Positions 34,461-43,235 of a stretch of DNA of 64,000 bases are shown here, in pieces. Where the stretch lies: NCBI RefSeq assembly GCF_015461835.1, contig NZ_JACOPX010000015.1, positions 1-64,000 of the forward strand. The letters are read 5' to 3'. Every line of letters starts with the position of its first letter. Positions within the stretch are counted from its first letter, which is position 1. A model generated the notes under the pieces. That model was not told the DNA's origin. It made no database searches and saw nothing but the letters and a program-made list of their open reading frames with translations. Source of the stretch: Pseudomonas neuropathica (lineage in GTDB: Bacteria > Pseudomonadota > Gammaproteobacteria > Pseudomonadales > Pseudomonadaceae). A program made the translations under genes and the position numbers.

Positions 34461-35321
34461 ATGGCAGGCGCAAAAGAGATTCGCAGTAAGATTGCGAGCA
34501 TCAAAAGCACGCAAAAGATTACCAGCGCCATGGAAAAAGTGGCGGTCAGCAAAATGCGCAAGGCACAAATGCGCATGGCTGCTAGCCGTCCTTATGCGGA
34601 GCGTATCCGCCAGGTTATTGGGCATCTGGCCAACGCCAACCCGGAATACCGCCACCCGTTCATGATCGACCGCGAAATCAAGCGCGTTGGTTATGTTGTG
34701 GTGAGCAGTGACCGTGGTCTGTGCGGCGGCTTGAATACCAACCTGTTCAAGGCCCTGGTCAAGGACATGGCGGTAAACCGCGAAAACGGCGTCGAGATTG
34801 ATCTGTGTGTTGTTGGTAGCAAGGGTGCGGCCTTTTTCCGCAACTTCGGCGGTAACGTCGTTGCAGCTATCAGCCACCTGGGTGAAGAGCCGTCGATCAA
34901 TGATCTGATCGGCAGCGTCAAGGTGATGCTGGATGCCTACCTGGACGGCCGTATTGACCGCCTGTCCGTGGTGTCCAACAAGTTCATCAATACCATGACG
35001 CAACAGCCTACCGTGGAGCAGTTGATTCCACTGGTGGCCACCCCGGATCAGGATCTCAAGCACCACTGGGACTATCTCTACGAACCGGATGCCAAAGAGC
35101 TGCTTGACGGCTTGATGGTCCGCTACGTTGAGTCGCAGGTCTACCAGGCGGTGGTCGAGAACAACGCGGCTGAACAAGCTGCGCGGATGATCGCGATGAA
35201 GAACGCTACCGACAACGCCGGTGATTTGATCAGCGATTTGCAGCTGATCTACAACAAGGCGCGTCAGGCTGCGATCACCCAAGAGATCTCGGAAATCGTC
35301 GGCGGCGCTGCCGCGGTTTAA
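34461..35321 (+). CDS. atpG: ATP synthase F1 subunit gamma
   Basis: A 286-residue central rotor shaft. It opens AGAKEIRSKIASIKSTQKITSAMEKVAVSKMRKAQ and ends with the matching C-terminal coiled-coil helix (MIAMKNATDNAGDLISDLQ), the two halves of the shaft. The GLCGGLNTN segment is conserved. It rotates with epsilon and the c ring. atpD begins 27 bp downstream. Confidence 0.97.
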   Translation: MAGAKEIRSKIASIKSTQKITSAMEKVAVSKMRKAQMRMAASRPYAERIRQVIGHLANANPEYRHPFMIDREIKRVGYVVVSSDRGLCGGLNTNLFKALVKDMAVNRENGVEIDLCVVGSKGAAFFRNFGGNVVAAISHLGEEPSINDLIGSVKVMLDAYLDGRIDRLSVVSNKFINTMTQQPTVEQLIPLVATPDQDLKHHWDYLYEPDAKELLDGLMVRYVESQVYQAVVENNAAEQAARMIAMKNATDNAGDLISDLQLIYNKARQAAITQEISEIVGGAAAV

Positions 35322-35348
35322 CGGTTCAAATATTCAGAGGATCCAGCT

Positions 35349-36728
35349 ATGAGTAGCGGACGTATCGTTCAAATCATCGGCGCCGTTATCGACGTGGAAT
35401 TTCCACGCGACAGCGTACCGAGCATCTACAACGCTTTGAAAGTTAAAAGCGATGCCGGCACCACTCTGGAAGTTCAGCAACAGCTGGGCGACGGCGTGGT
35501 TCGTACCATTGCGATGGGTTCCACCGAGGGCTTGAAGCGCGGTCTGGAAGTTACCGACTCCGGCGCAGCCATCTCCGTACCGGTCGGTAAAGCGACCCTG
35601 GGCCGGATCATGGACGTCCTCGGTAACCCGATCGACGAAGCTGGCCCGATCGACACCGAAGAGCGTTGGGGCATTCACCGTCCAGCGCCTTCGTTCGCTG
35701 AACAGGCAGGCGGCAACGACCTGCTGGAAACCGGCATCAAGGTTATCGACCTGGTTTGCCCGTTTGCCAAAGGCGGTAAAGTCGGTCTGTTCGGTGGTGC
35801 CGGTGTAGGCAAAACCGTAAACATGATGGAACTGATCCGTAACATCGCCATCGAGCACAGCGGTTATTCCGTGTTCGCCGGTGTGGGTGAGCGTACTCGT
35901 GAGGGTAACGACTTCTACCACGAGATGAAGGACTCCAACGTTCTGGACAAAGTGGCACTGGTTTACGGTCAGATGAACGAGCCGCCGGGTAACCGTCTGC
36001 GCGTAGCACTGACCGGCCTGACCATGGCCGAGAAGTTCCGTGACGAAGGTAACGACGTTCTGCTGTTCGTCGACAACATCTATCGTTACACCCTGGCCGG
36101 TACTGAAGTATCCGCACTGCTGGGCCGTATGCCTTCGGCAGTAGGTTACCAGCCGACCCTGGCTGAAGAGATGGGCGTTCTGCAAGAACGTATCACTTCG
36201 ACCAAGGAAGGTTCGATCACTTCGATCCAAGCGGTATACGTACCTGCGGATGACTTGACCGACCCATCGCCAGCGACCACCTTCGCCCACTTGGACGCCA
36301 CCGTCGTTCTGTCCCGTGACATCGCTTCCCTGGGTATCTACCCAGCGGTAGATCCACTGGATTCGACTTCGCGCCAGCTGGACCCGAACGTAATCGGCCA
36401 GGACCACTACGACACCGCTCGCGGCGTTCAGTACGTTCTGCAACGTTACAAAGAGCTGAAGGACATCATCGCGATCCTGGGTATGGACGAGCTGTCGGAA
36501 GCCGACAAGCAGTTGGTAAACCGTGCTCGTAAGATCCAGCGCTTCTTGTCGCAGCCGTTCTTCGTGGCTGAAGTCTTCACCGGTGCTTCGGGTAAATACG
36601 TTTCCCTGAAAGACACCATTGCTGGCTTCAAAGGCATCCTCAACGGTGACTACGACCACCTGCCAGAACAAGCGTTCTACATGGTTGGCGGCATCGAAGA
36701 AGCGATCGAGAAAGCCAAGAAACTGTAA
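35349..36728 (+). CDS. atpD: ATP synthase F1 subunit beta
   Basis: A 459-residue catalytic subunit. Walker A is GGAGVGKTVNMME, the catalytic glutamate lies in GVGERTREGNDFY, and the DELSEAD segment that touches gamma is present as DELSEADK. Length is normal. A hairpin separates it from atpC. Confidence 0.98.
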   Translation: MSSGRIVQIIGAVIDVEFPRDSVPSIYNALKVKSDAGTTLEVQQQLGDGVVRTIAMGSTEGLKRGLEVTDSGAAISVPVGKATLGRIMDVLGNPIDEAGPIDTEERWGIHRPAPSFAEQAGGNDLLETGIKVIDLVCPFAKGGKVGLFGGAGVGKTVNMMELIRNIAIEHSGYSVFAGVGERTREGNDFYHEMKDSNVLDKVALVYGQMNEPPGNRLRVALTGLTMAEKFRDEGNDVLLFVDNIYRYTLAGTEVSALLGRMPSAVGYQPTLAEEMGVLQERITSTKEGSITSIQAVYVPADDLTDPSPATTFAHLDATVVLSRDIASLGIYPAVDPLDSTSRQLDPNVIGQDHYDTARGVQYVLQRYKELKDIIAILGMDELSEADKQLVNRARKIQRFLSQPFFVAEVFTGASGKYVSLKDTIAGFKGILNGDYDHLPEQAFYMVGGIEEAIEKAKKL

Positions 36729-36734
36729 TCCCGG

Positions 36735-36752
36735 CGCCCGGCAACGGGCGCT
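36735..36752 (+). promoter_or_regulatory. Hairpin between atpD and atpC
   Basis: GCGCCC (36735-36740) pairs with GGGCGC (36747-36752) around a 6-nt loop just after the atpD stop. The weak T content after it (TAATTT) suggests attenuation or message stability rather than full termination. Confidence 0.45.
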
Positions 36753-36773
36753 AATTTAGGTTGAGGCAATCAG

Positions 36774-37199
36774 ATGGCTATGACAGTCCATTGCGATATC
36801 GTCAGCGCGGAAGGGGAAATCTTTTCCGGCCTGGTCGAGATGGTGATTGCGCACGGTGCACTGGGTGATCTTGGTATCGCTCTGGGTCACGCGCCGCTGA
36901 TCACTAATCTGAAGCCAGGTCCGATCCGCCTGATCAAGCAAGGCGGGGAAGCCGAGGTGTTCTACATCTCCGGTGGTTTCCTCGAGGTTCAGCCGAACAT
37001 GGTCAAGGTGCTTGCCGATACCGTGCAACGCGCCGCCGACCTGGATGAAGCTCAAGCCCAGGCAGCTCTCAAGGCTGCCGAAGCTGCTCTGCACGAGAAG
37101 AGCGCAGATTTCGACTACGGAGCTGCGTCCGCACGTCTGGCCGAGGCTGCAGCTCAGCTGCGCACCGTCCAGCAGATCCGCAAGAAGTTTGGCGGTTAA
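36774..37199 (+). CDS. atpC: ATP synthase F1 subunit epsilon
   Basis: A 141-residue rotor subunit and intrinsic inhibitor. The beta-sandwich domain (VHCDIVSAEGEIFSGLVEMVIAHG, then GDLGIALGHAPLITNLKPG) is followed by the two-helix C-terminal arm (DEAQAQAALKAAEAALHEK). It is the last gene of the operon, before a strong terminator. Confidence 0.97.
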   Translation: MAMTVHCDIVSAEGEIFSGLVEMVIAHGALGDLGIALGHAPLITNLKPGPIRLIKQGGEAEVFYISGGFLEVQPNMVKVLADTVQRAADLDEAQAQAALKAAEAALHEKSADFDYGAASARLAEAAAQLRTVQQIRKKFGG

Positions 37200-37226
37200 T
37201 CCGTCAGCCGCTTGTTGTGCGATTGA

Positions 37227-37259
37227 TAAAAAAGGGTAGCCTCGGCTACCCTTTTTTCT
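37227..37259 (+). terminator. Terminator of the atp operon
   Basis: A6 then the stem GGGTAGCC/GGCTACCC with a 3-nt loop and T6, 30 bp after the atpC stop. It is a textbook intrinsic terminator and its A run would let it work both ways. Confidence 0.92.
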
Positions 37260-37317
37260 TTTCCGAATTCCCGAAACCCGGTCGCAGTTGCTGACCACCC
37301 AGGATTGGTAGCCAGTC

Positions 37318-38685
37318 ATGTCTCTTGAAATCGTTATCCTCGCGGCCGGCCAAGGCACCCGTATGCGCTCGGCCCTGCCGAAGGTGCTGCATCCGATTGC
37401 CGGCAACTCCATGCTGGGTCATGTTATCCACAGCGCTCGGCAACTCGATCCACAACGCATTCATGTGGTGATTGGTCATGGTGCCGACGTGGTGCGCGAG
37501 CGACTGGCTGCCGACGATCTGAATTTCGTCCTGCAGGACAAGCAACTCGGCACCGGCCACGCCACCGCTCAAGCGGTGCCGTTCATTACTGCCGACACCG
37601 TGCTGATCCTCTACGGGGACGTACCGCTGATCGAAGTCGAAACACTGCAGCGTCTGCTCAAGCATGTCGTGCCTGGACAGATGGGCTTGCTCACCGTCGA
37701 GCTGGATGACCCGACCGGTTACGGCCGCATCGTGCGTGATGCCGACGGTAAGGTCGCAGCCATCGTTGAACACAAAGATGCCAGCGAAGCGCAACGCGCA
37801 ATTACTGAAGGTAACACCGGCATTCTTGCTGTCCCGGCCAATCGTCTGGCTGACTGGATGAGCCGCCTGTCGAACAACAACGCGCAGGGCGAGTACTACC
37901 TGACCGACGTGATCGAAATGGCGGTCAGCGATGGTCTGGTTGTCGCCACCGAACAACCGCACGACCCAATGGAAGTGCAGGGCGCCAATGATCGCAAGCA
38001 ACTGTCAGAGCTCGAGCGTCATTACCAGTTGCGCGCTGGTCGTCGGTTGATGGCGCAAGGCGTTACCCTGCGTGACCCGGCGCGCTTTGACGTGCGTGGT
38101 GAAGTGACCGTCGGTCGCGATGTGCTGATCGACATCAACGTGATCCTCGAAGGCAATGTGGTCATCGAAGATGACGTGGTGATCGGCCCGAACTGCGTAA
38201 TCAAGGACAGCACCCTGCGCAAAGGCGTGGTCATCAAAGCCAACAGTCATATCGAAGGTGCCGTTCTGGGCGAGGGCAGCGACGCCGGCCCGTTCGCGCG
38301 TCTGCGTCCAGGCACCGTGCTTGAAGCACGCGCGCATGTGGGTAACTTTGTCGAGTTGAAAAATGCCCACATGGGCGAAGGCGCCAAGGCCGGTCACCTC
38401 ACGTATCTCGGCGATGCCGAGATCGGTGCGCGTACCAACATTGGCGCCGGCACCATCACCTGCAACTACGACGGCGCCAACAAGTTGAAAACCGTGTTGG
38501 GTGCGGACGTATTCATCGGCTCCAATAATTCGCTGGTCGCGCCTGTGGATATCTCCGACGGTGCAACCACGGCCGCCGGGTCGACCATTACGCAGAATGT
38601 GGATAACGCGCAGTTGGCCGTGGGTCGAGCGCGGCAGAGGAATATCGACGGCTGGAAGCGGCCGGAGAAGATCAAGAAGAGCTGA
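37318..38685 (+). CDS. glmU: Bifunctional GlcN-1-P acetyltransferase / GlcNAc-1-P uridyltransferase
   Basis: A 455-residue enzyme that makes UDP-GlcNAc for peptidoglycan and LPS. The N-terminal uridyltransferase has the LAAGQGTRMRS loop (residues 8-18). The C-terminal left-handed beta helix (from about residue 250) carries the acetyltransferase site, with NFVELKNAHMGEGAKAGHLTYLGD and NIGAGTITCNYDG. Two perfect DnaA 9-mers lie in it (37424, 38598), and a third begins one base after its stop (38687-38695). Confidence 0.98.
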   Translation: MSLEIVILAAGQGTRMRSALPKVLHPIAGNSMLGHVIHSARQLDPQRIHVVIGHGADVVRERLAADDLNFVLQDKQLGTGHATAQAVPFITADTVLILYGDVPLIEVETLQRLLKHVVPGQMGLLTVELDDPTGYGRIVRDADGKVAAIVEHKDASEAQRAITEGNTGILAVPANRLADWMSRLSNNNAQGEYYLTDVIEMAVSDGLVVATEQPHDPMEVQGANDRKQLSELERHYQLRAGRRLMAQGVTLRDPARFDVRGEVTVGRDVLIDINVILEGNVVIEDDVVIGPNCVIKDSTLRKGVVIKANSHIEGAVLGEGSDAGPFARLRPGTVLEARAHVGNFVELKNAHMGEGAKAGHLTYLGDAEIGARTNIGAGTITCNYDGANKLKTVLGADVFIGSNNSLVAPVDISDGATTAAGSTITQNVDNAQLAVGRARQRNIDGWKRPEKIKKS

Positions 38686-38718
38686 GTTATCCACAGCGGT
38701 TCTTTGAAGATCAAAAGA

Positions 38719-38769
38719 TCGCAGCCTTCGGCAGCTCCTACGGGAATGTTGAAGGCTGCGATTTTTTTT
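38719..38769 (+). terminator. Terminator of glmU, built from a common Pseudomonas intergenic repeat
   Basis: ATCGCAGCCTTC pairs with GAAGGCTGCGAT across a 21-nt loop and is followed by T8. The left arm with its GGCAGCTCCTAC extension is a sequence seen many times between genes in P. fluorescens-group genomes. Confidence 0.75.
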
Positions 38770-38845
38770 GGGTGACAGCTTGACGATTTAGAACCGATAG
38801 GTTTTGATTGCTTCCGATATCTTTCGAAACGAAACTTAAGTCGTC

Positions 38846-39622
38846 ATGTCGAAACGCAACACGCCGCAACGCCGTCACAACATCCTCGCCTTGCTCAACG
38901 AGCAGGGCGAAGTCAGTGTGGATGAACTGGCCAAGCGCTTCGAAACCTCCGAAGTTACGATTCGCAAGGATCTCGCCGCGCTGGAAAGCCACGGTCTGTT
39001 GCTGCGCCGCTACGGCGGGGCGATCACCATGCCGCAGGAACTGGTCGCAGAAACCGCGCAGAGCGTTTCCAAGTACAAACAGGCCATCGCCCGCGCGGCG
39101 GTGAAACGCATCCGCGAACACGCGCGGATCATCATCGACAGCGGCAGCACCACCGCCGCGATGATCCCCGAACTTGGCCAGCAGCCGGGTCTGGTGGTGA
39201 TGACCAATTCCCTGCACGTCGCCAACGCCCTGAGCGAACTTGAGCACGAACCGGTGCTGTTGATGACCGGCGGCACCTGGGATCCGCATTCGGAATCCTT
39301 TCAGGGCCAGGTCGCCGAGCAGGTACTACGCTCTTACGACTTCGACCAGTTGTTCATTGGCGCCGACGGTATCGATCTGGTGCGCGGCACGACGACTTTC
39401 AATGAATTGCTGGGACTGAGCCGGGTCATGGCCGAGGTGGCGCGAGAAGTCATCGTCATGGTCGAGGCCGACAAGATCGGTCGCAAGATCCCCAATCTGG
39501 AACTGCCGTGGAGCAGCGTCCATACCCTAATTACCGATGATCGCCTGCCTATCGAAGCGCGCGATCAGATACAGGCCCGCGGTATCACCGTGATTTGCGC
39601 GGCTGTCAGTCAGGAGAAATAA
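38846..39622 (+). CDS. glmR: DeoR-family transcriptional regulator of the glm genes
   Basis: A 258-residue regulator. The N-terminal DeoR winged helix (about residues 6-57) includes SVDELAKRFETSEVTIRKDLAALE and ends LLLRRYGGA. The C-terminal DeoRC sugar-phosphate sensor (about 75-235) has the motifs IDSGSTTAAMIPEL and FIGADGIDL. It lies between glmU and glmS; the P. aeruginosa gene in this place is named glmR. It probably senses an amino-sugar phosphate and tunes glmS. glmS starts two bases after its stop. Confidence 0.87.
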   Translation: MSKRNTPQRRHNILALLNEQGEVSVDELAKRFETSEVTIRKDLAALESHGLLLRRYGGAITMPQELVAETAQSVSKYKQAIARAAVKRIREHARIIIDSGSTTAAMIPELGQQPGLVVMTNSLHVANALSELEHEPVLLMTGGTWDPHSESFQGQVAEQVLRSYDFDQLFIGADGIDLVRGTTTFNELLGLSRVMAEVAREVIVMVEADKIGRKIPNLELPWSSVHTLITDDRLPIEARDQIQARGITVICAAVSQEK

Positions 39623-39624
39623 GC

Positions 39625-41457
39625 ATGTGTGGAATTGTCGGCGCAGTTGCTGAACGTAATATCACCGCCATCCTGCTCGAAGGCCTCAAGCGCCTTGAAT
39701 ACCGTGGCTATGACAGTGCCGGTGTCGCGGTTTTCACCAACGACGAAACCCTCGAGCGCATGCGTCGCCCGGGCAAGGTCAGCGAACTCGAAGCGGCGCT
39801 GGCCGAACACCCGCTGGTCGGCCGTCTCGGCATCGCCCACACCCGTTGGGCCACCCACGGCGCACCGTGCGAACGTAACGCTCACCCGCATTTCTCCGGC
39901 GATATCGCGGTTGTGCACAACGGCATCATCGAAAACCACGAAGCCCTGCGTGAACAACTGAAAGCGCTGGGTTACGTGTTTACTTCGGACACCGACACCG
40001 AAGTCATTGCCCATCTGCTCAACCACAAGCTCAAGGATCAGCCAGACCTGAGCGTCGCTCTCAAGGCGACGGTCAAGGAACTGCACGGTGCTTACGGTCT
40101 GGCGGTGATCAATGCCAAACAACCGGATCGTCTGGTCGCCGCGCGTAGTGGCAGCCCGTTGGTGATCGGTCTGGGTCTGGGCGAGAACTTCCTCGCCTCT
40201 GACCAGTTGGCCCTGCGTCAGGTCACCGACCGCTTCATGTACCTGGAAGAAGGCGATATCGCCGAAATTCGCCGCGATAACGTGCAGATCTGGGACGTCA
40301 ACGGCAACGCCGTCGAGCGCCAGACTGTGCAGTACAGCGACGGTGCCGAAGCCGCCGACAAGGGCGAGTTTCGCCACTACATGCTCAAGGAAATCCACGA
40401 GCAGCCAGCGGTAGTTCAGCGCACTCTCGAAGGTCGCCTGAGCAACGATCAGGTGCTGGTGCAAGCGTTCGGCCCACAAGCGGCCGAGTTGTTCGCCAAA
40501 GTGCGTAACGTACAGATCGTCGCCTGTGGCACCAGCTATCACGCCGGTATGGTCGCGCGTTACTGGCTTGAAGAGCTGGCCGGGATTCCGTGTCAGGTCG
40601 AAGTCGCCAGCGAATTCCGCTACCGCAAAGTAGTGGTGCAGCCGGACACCTTGTTCGTGACTATCTCGCAATCCGGCGAAACCGCTGACACCCTCGCTGC
40701 GTTGCGCAATGCCAAGGAGCTCGGCTTCCTCGCCAGCCTGGCGATCTGCAACGTCGGCATCAGCTCACTGGTGCGCGAATCCGACCTGACCCTGCTGACC
40801 CAGGCCGGGCGCGAAATCGGCGTCGCCTCGACCAAAGCCTTCACCACGCAATTGGTCGGCCTGTTGCTGCTGACTCTGTCGCTGGGTCAAGTGCGCGGCA
40901 CGTTGGCCGAGGGCGTTGAAGCGCGTCTGGTCGAGGAACTGCGTCGTCTGCCAACCCGTCTCGGTGAAGCATTGGCCATGGACAGCACGGTGGAAAAAAT
41001 CGCCGAGCTGTTCGCCGAGAAGAACCACACGCTATTTCTCGGTCGTGGTGCGCAATTCCCGGTAGCAATGGAAGGCGCCCTGAAACTCAAGGAAATCTCC
41101 TACATCCACGCCGAAGCCTATCCGGCCGGCGAACTGAAACACGGCCCGCTGGCGCTGGTGGATAACGACATGCCGGTGGTTACCGTCGCGCCGAACAACG
41201 AACTGCTGGAAAAGCTCAAATCCAACCTGCAGGAAGTCCGCGCCCGTGGCGGTGAACTGATCGTGTTCGCCGACGAAAAAGCCGGGATGACCAACGGCGA
41301 AGGCACTCACGTGGTGCAGATGCCGCACATCCACGACATCCTCTCGCCGATCCTCTACACGATCCCGTTGCAGTTGCTGTCGTACTACGTGGCGGTGCTG
41401 AAGGGTACGGACGTCGATCAGCCGCGTAACCTGGCGAAGTCGGTGACGGTGGAATAA
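39625..41457 (+). CDS. glmS: Glutamine-fructose-6-phosphate aminotransferase
   Basis: A 610-residue enzyme that makes glucosamine-6-phosphate from fructose-6-phosphate and glutamine. The nucleophile is the cysteine exposed after Met removal (MCGIVGAVAERN). Two SIS domains bind the sugar phosphate (CGTSYHAGMVARYWLE and the ETADTLAALR region), and it ends in the invariant AKSVTVE. AGGAG lies before ATG 39625; the 30-base longer frame is rejected. No glmS ribozyme is expected or seen. The 3' end is the TnsD recognition sequence for Tn7. Confidence 0.98.
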   Translation: MCGIVGAVAERNITAILLEGLKRLEYRGYDSAGVAVFTNDETLERMRRPGKVSELEAALAEHPLVGRLGIAHTRWATHGAPCERNAHPHFSGDIAVVHNGIIENHEALREQLKALGYVFTSDTDTEVIAHLLNHKLKDQPDLSVALKATVKELHGAYGLAVINAKQPDRLVAARSGSPLVIGLGLGENFLASDQLALRQVTDRFMYLEEGDIAEIRRDNVQIWDVNGNAVERQTVQYSDGAEAADKGEFRHYMLKEIHEQPAVVQRTLEGRLSNDQVLVQAFGPQAAELFAKVRNVQIVACGTSYHAGMVARYWLEELAGIPCQVEVASEFRYRKVVVQPDTLFVTISQSGETADTLAALRNAKELGFLASLAICNVGISSLVRESDLTLLTQAGREIGVASTKAFTTQLVGLLLLTLSLGQVRGTLAEGVEARLVEELRRLPTRLGEALAMDSTVEKIAELFAEKNHTLFLGRGAQFPVAMEGALKLKEISYIHAEAYPAGELKHGPLALVDNDMPVVTVAPNNELLEKLKSNLQEVRARGGELIVFADEKAGMTNGEGTHVVQMPHIHDILSPILYTIPLQLLSYYVAVLKGTDVDQPRNLAKSVTVE

Positions 41458-41485
41458 GTTATCCACAGCTGACCTACGCACAAAA
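41418..41485. other. attTn7: attTn7 target site, unoccupied
   Basis: The last 40 bases of glmS (41418-41457) match the conserved TnsD-binding sequence. Tn7 inserts about 25 bp beyond the stop, here near 41480-41484 at the left edge of the glmS terminator. No transposon end or transposase gene is present, so the site is empty. Confidence 0.8.
41459..41467 (+). promoter_or_regulatory. Perfect DnaA box abutting the glmS stop
   Basis: TTATCCACA begins one base after the glmS stop codon, just as another begins one base after the glmU stop at 38687. It lies between the TnsD site and the Tn7 insertion point. Confidence 0.6.
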
Positions 41486-41511
41486 AATCGCAGCTTCGGC
41501 TGCGATTTTTG
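41482..41511. terminator. Terminator of glmS
   Basis: A6 then the stem TCGCAGC/GCTGCGA with a UUCG tetraloop and T5, shortly after the glmS stop. UUCG is an especially stable loop. Confidence 0.92.
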
Positions 41512-41531
41512 TATCTGACTCGAGAGGCATC

Positions 41532-42458
41532 ATGGATCGCTTCCAGGAAATGCACATCTTCACCACCGTCGCTCAGGAGCAAGGCTTCTCCTCTGCCGCG
41601 CGGCGTCTGGGATTGTCGGCTGCCAGCGTCACGCGGGCGGTGGCGGCGCTGGAGTTGCGCATCGGCACGCAGTTGTTGATCCGCACCACGCGCAGTGTGC
41701 ATTTGAGCGAAGCCGGGCAGCGTTATCTGGAGGATTGCCGGAGGATCCTCGCCGAGGTGCAGGAGGCCGAAGATTCGGCAGCGGGCAGTCATGCCGAGCC
41801 GCGTGGGCAACTGACGGTCACGGCGCCGGTATTGTTCGGTGATTTGTTTGTGACGCCGCTGATGGCGCGTTATCTGGCGCAGTATCCGGACGTTACGATC
41901 AACGCAGTGCTGGTCGACCGGATCGTCAACATGGTCGAGGAGGGGATCGATGTGGCGGTGCGCATCGGTGATCTGCCGGACAGCAGTCAGCATGCTGTTC
42001 GCGTGGGTGAGGTGCGTCGGGTCATTTGCGGCTCGCCGGACTACTTTGCCAAATATGGCCGACCGGCTCATCCCCACGCGTTGGCGGGCGCGCCGGTGGT
42101 GGCGACTTCAGCGATCGGTCAGCAGCGCAGTTGGCCGTTTCTCGACGCGGGCGAACCGCTTAGCGTGCGTCCTGAGCCGCGTCTGATTGTGACCGCCAAT
42201 CAGGCAGCGATTACCGCAGCCTGTATGGGGCTGGGCTTGACCCGAGTGTTGTCCTATCAAGTCGCCAGCAAAATCGCCACCGGTGAGCTGGAAATCGTCC
42301 TCGCCGAATTTGAGCTGGCGCCATTGCCGATCCACGTGGTGTATCAGGGTGGGCGCAAGGCGCCAGCGCGAATCCGCAGTTTCGTCGATTTCACGGCCAA
42401 GGCTTTGCGTGAGCACCCAGCGCTTAAACACGCAGCGTTATTGCATGAGCTGAAATAA
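41532..42458 (+). CDS. LysR-family transcriptional regulator
   Basis: A 308-residue LysR-type regulator. The helix-turn-helix is in residues 1-60 (MHIFTTVAQEQGFSSAARRLGLSAASVTRAVAALE, RIGTQLLIRTTRSVHLSEAG). The effector domain spans about 90-295. The CrgA-like group it resembles often controls redox or detoxification genes. A GST and a flavin-ferredoxin oxidoreductase follow on the same strand 105 bp and 780 bp away; these are likely targets, by inference. Confidence 0.9.
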   Translation: MDRFQEMHIFTTVAQEQGFSSAARRLGLSAASVTRAVAALELRIGTQLLIRTTRSVHLSEAGQRYLEDCRRILAEVQEAEDSAAGSHAEPRGQLTVTAPVLFGDLFVTPLMARYLAQYPDVTINAVLVDRIVNMVEEGIDVAVRIGDLPDSSQHAVRVGEVRRVICGSPDYFAKYGRPAHPHALAGAPVVATSAIGQQRSWPFLDAGEPLSVRPEPRLIVTANQAAITAACMGLGLTRVLSYQVASKIATGELEIVLAEFELAPLPIHVVYQGGRKAPARIRSFVDFTAKALREHPALKHAALLHELK

Positions 42459-42563
42459 TCGATTGCAGTTTCTGGTGATTCTGTTCTTTTCGCGGTAAGT
42501 GGATGATGGCCTCCATCGGCGCTCTCATCCCCGCAGCGGCGCCACTGTTCAGCGGAGTCGACC

Positions 42564-43190
42564 ATGCAAGCGATCAAACTCTACAACTTTCCACGTTCCG
42601 GCCACGCCCACCGTGTCGAGCTGATGTTGTCCCTGCTGCAATTGCCGACCGAGCTGATCTTTGTCGATCTGGCCAAGGGTGAGCACAAGCAGCCGGCGTA
42701 CCTGGCGATCAACAGTTTTGGCCAAGTACCGGCCATTGATGACGACGGCGTGGTGCTGGCCGACTCCAACGCGATTCTGGTGTACCTGGCGCAGAAATAC
42801 GGCAACGGCCGTTGGTTGCCAACGGATCCTGTCGGCGCCGCACGTGTGCAGCGCTGGTTGTCGGCCGCCGCCGGACCGATCGCTTTCGGGCCCGCTGCAG
42901 CGCGACTGGTCACGGTGTTTGGCGCACAACTGAATGCGGACGAGGCAATCACCCGGGCGCACAACCTGCTCAAAGTGATGGACATCGAGTTGGGCAAAAC
43001 CGCGTACCTTGCCGGCGACGAACCGAGCATTGCCGACGTTTCTGCCTACAGTTACATCGCCCACGCACCGGAAGGCAACGTGTCGCTGGACGACTACGGC
43101 AACGTCCGCGCCTGGCTGGCCCGGGTTGAAGCCTTGCCTGGTTTCGTCGGCATGCCGCGCACCGTCGCCGGTCTGCAAACCACCGCCTGA
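42564..43190 (+). CDS. Glutathione S-transferase
   Basis: A 208-residue GST. The N-terminal thioredoxin-fold domain (residues 1-80) has the glutathione-binding features NFPRSGHAHRVELML, GQVPAID and ADSNAILVYLAQKYG. The helical C-terminal domain includes EPSIADVSAYSYI, the conserved N-capping box. The serine near residue 11 is the probable catalytic residue. It lies between a LysR regulator and a PNPOx-FNR-ferredoxin fusion, so it may be part of the same stress response. The substrate is unknown. Confidence 0.92.
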   Translation: MQAIKLYNFPRSGHAHRVELMLSLLQLPTELIFVDLAKGEHKQPAYLAINSFGQVPAIDDDGVVLADSNAILVYLAQKYGNGRWLPTDPVGAARVQRWLSAAAGPIAFGPAAARLVTVFGAQLNADEAITRAHNLLKVMDIELGKTAYLAGDEPSIADVSAYSYIAHAPEGNVSLDDYGNVRAWLARVEALPGFVGMPRTVAGLQTTA

Positions 43191-43235
43191 TTTTCGCAAT
43201 CCACACTGTGCCGACGGTGCAGGGGAGAGGTCGTG

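Noticed and set aside
32422..34473. 683-codon open frame opposite atpH and atpA
   Set aside because: Antisense shadow; Asp/Val/Gly-rich translation without domain features.
35393..35407. Palindrome CGTGGAATTTCCACG, superficially like parS
   Set aside because: The centre differs from parS (no CCACGTGG) and it lies in well-conserved atpD codons for VEFPR.
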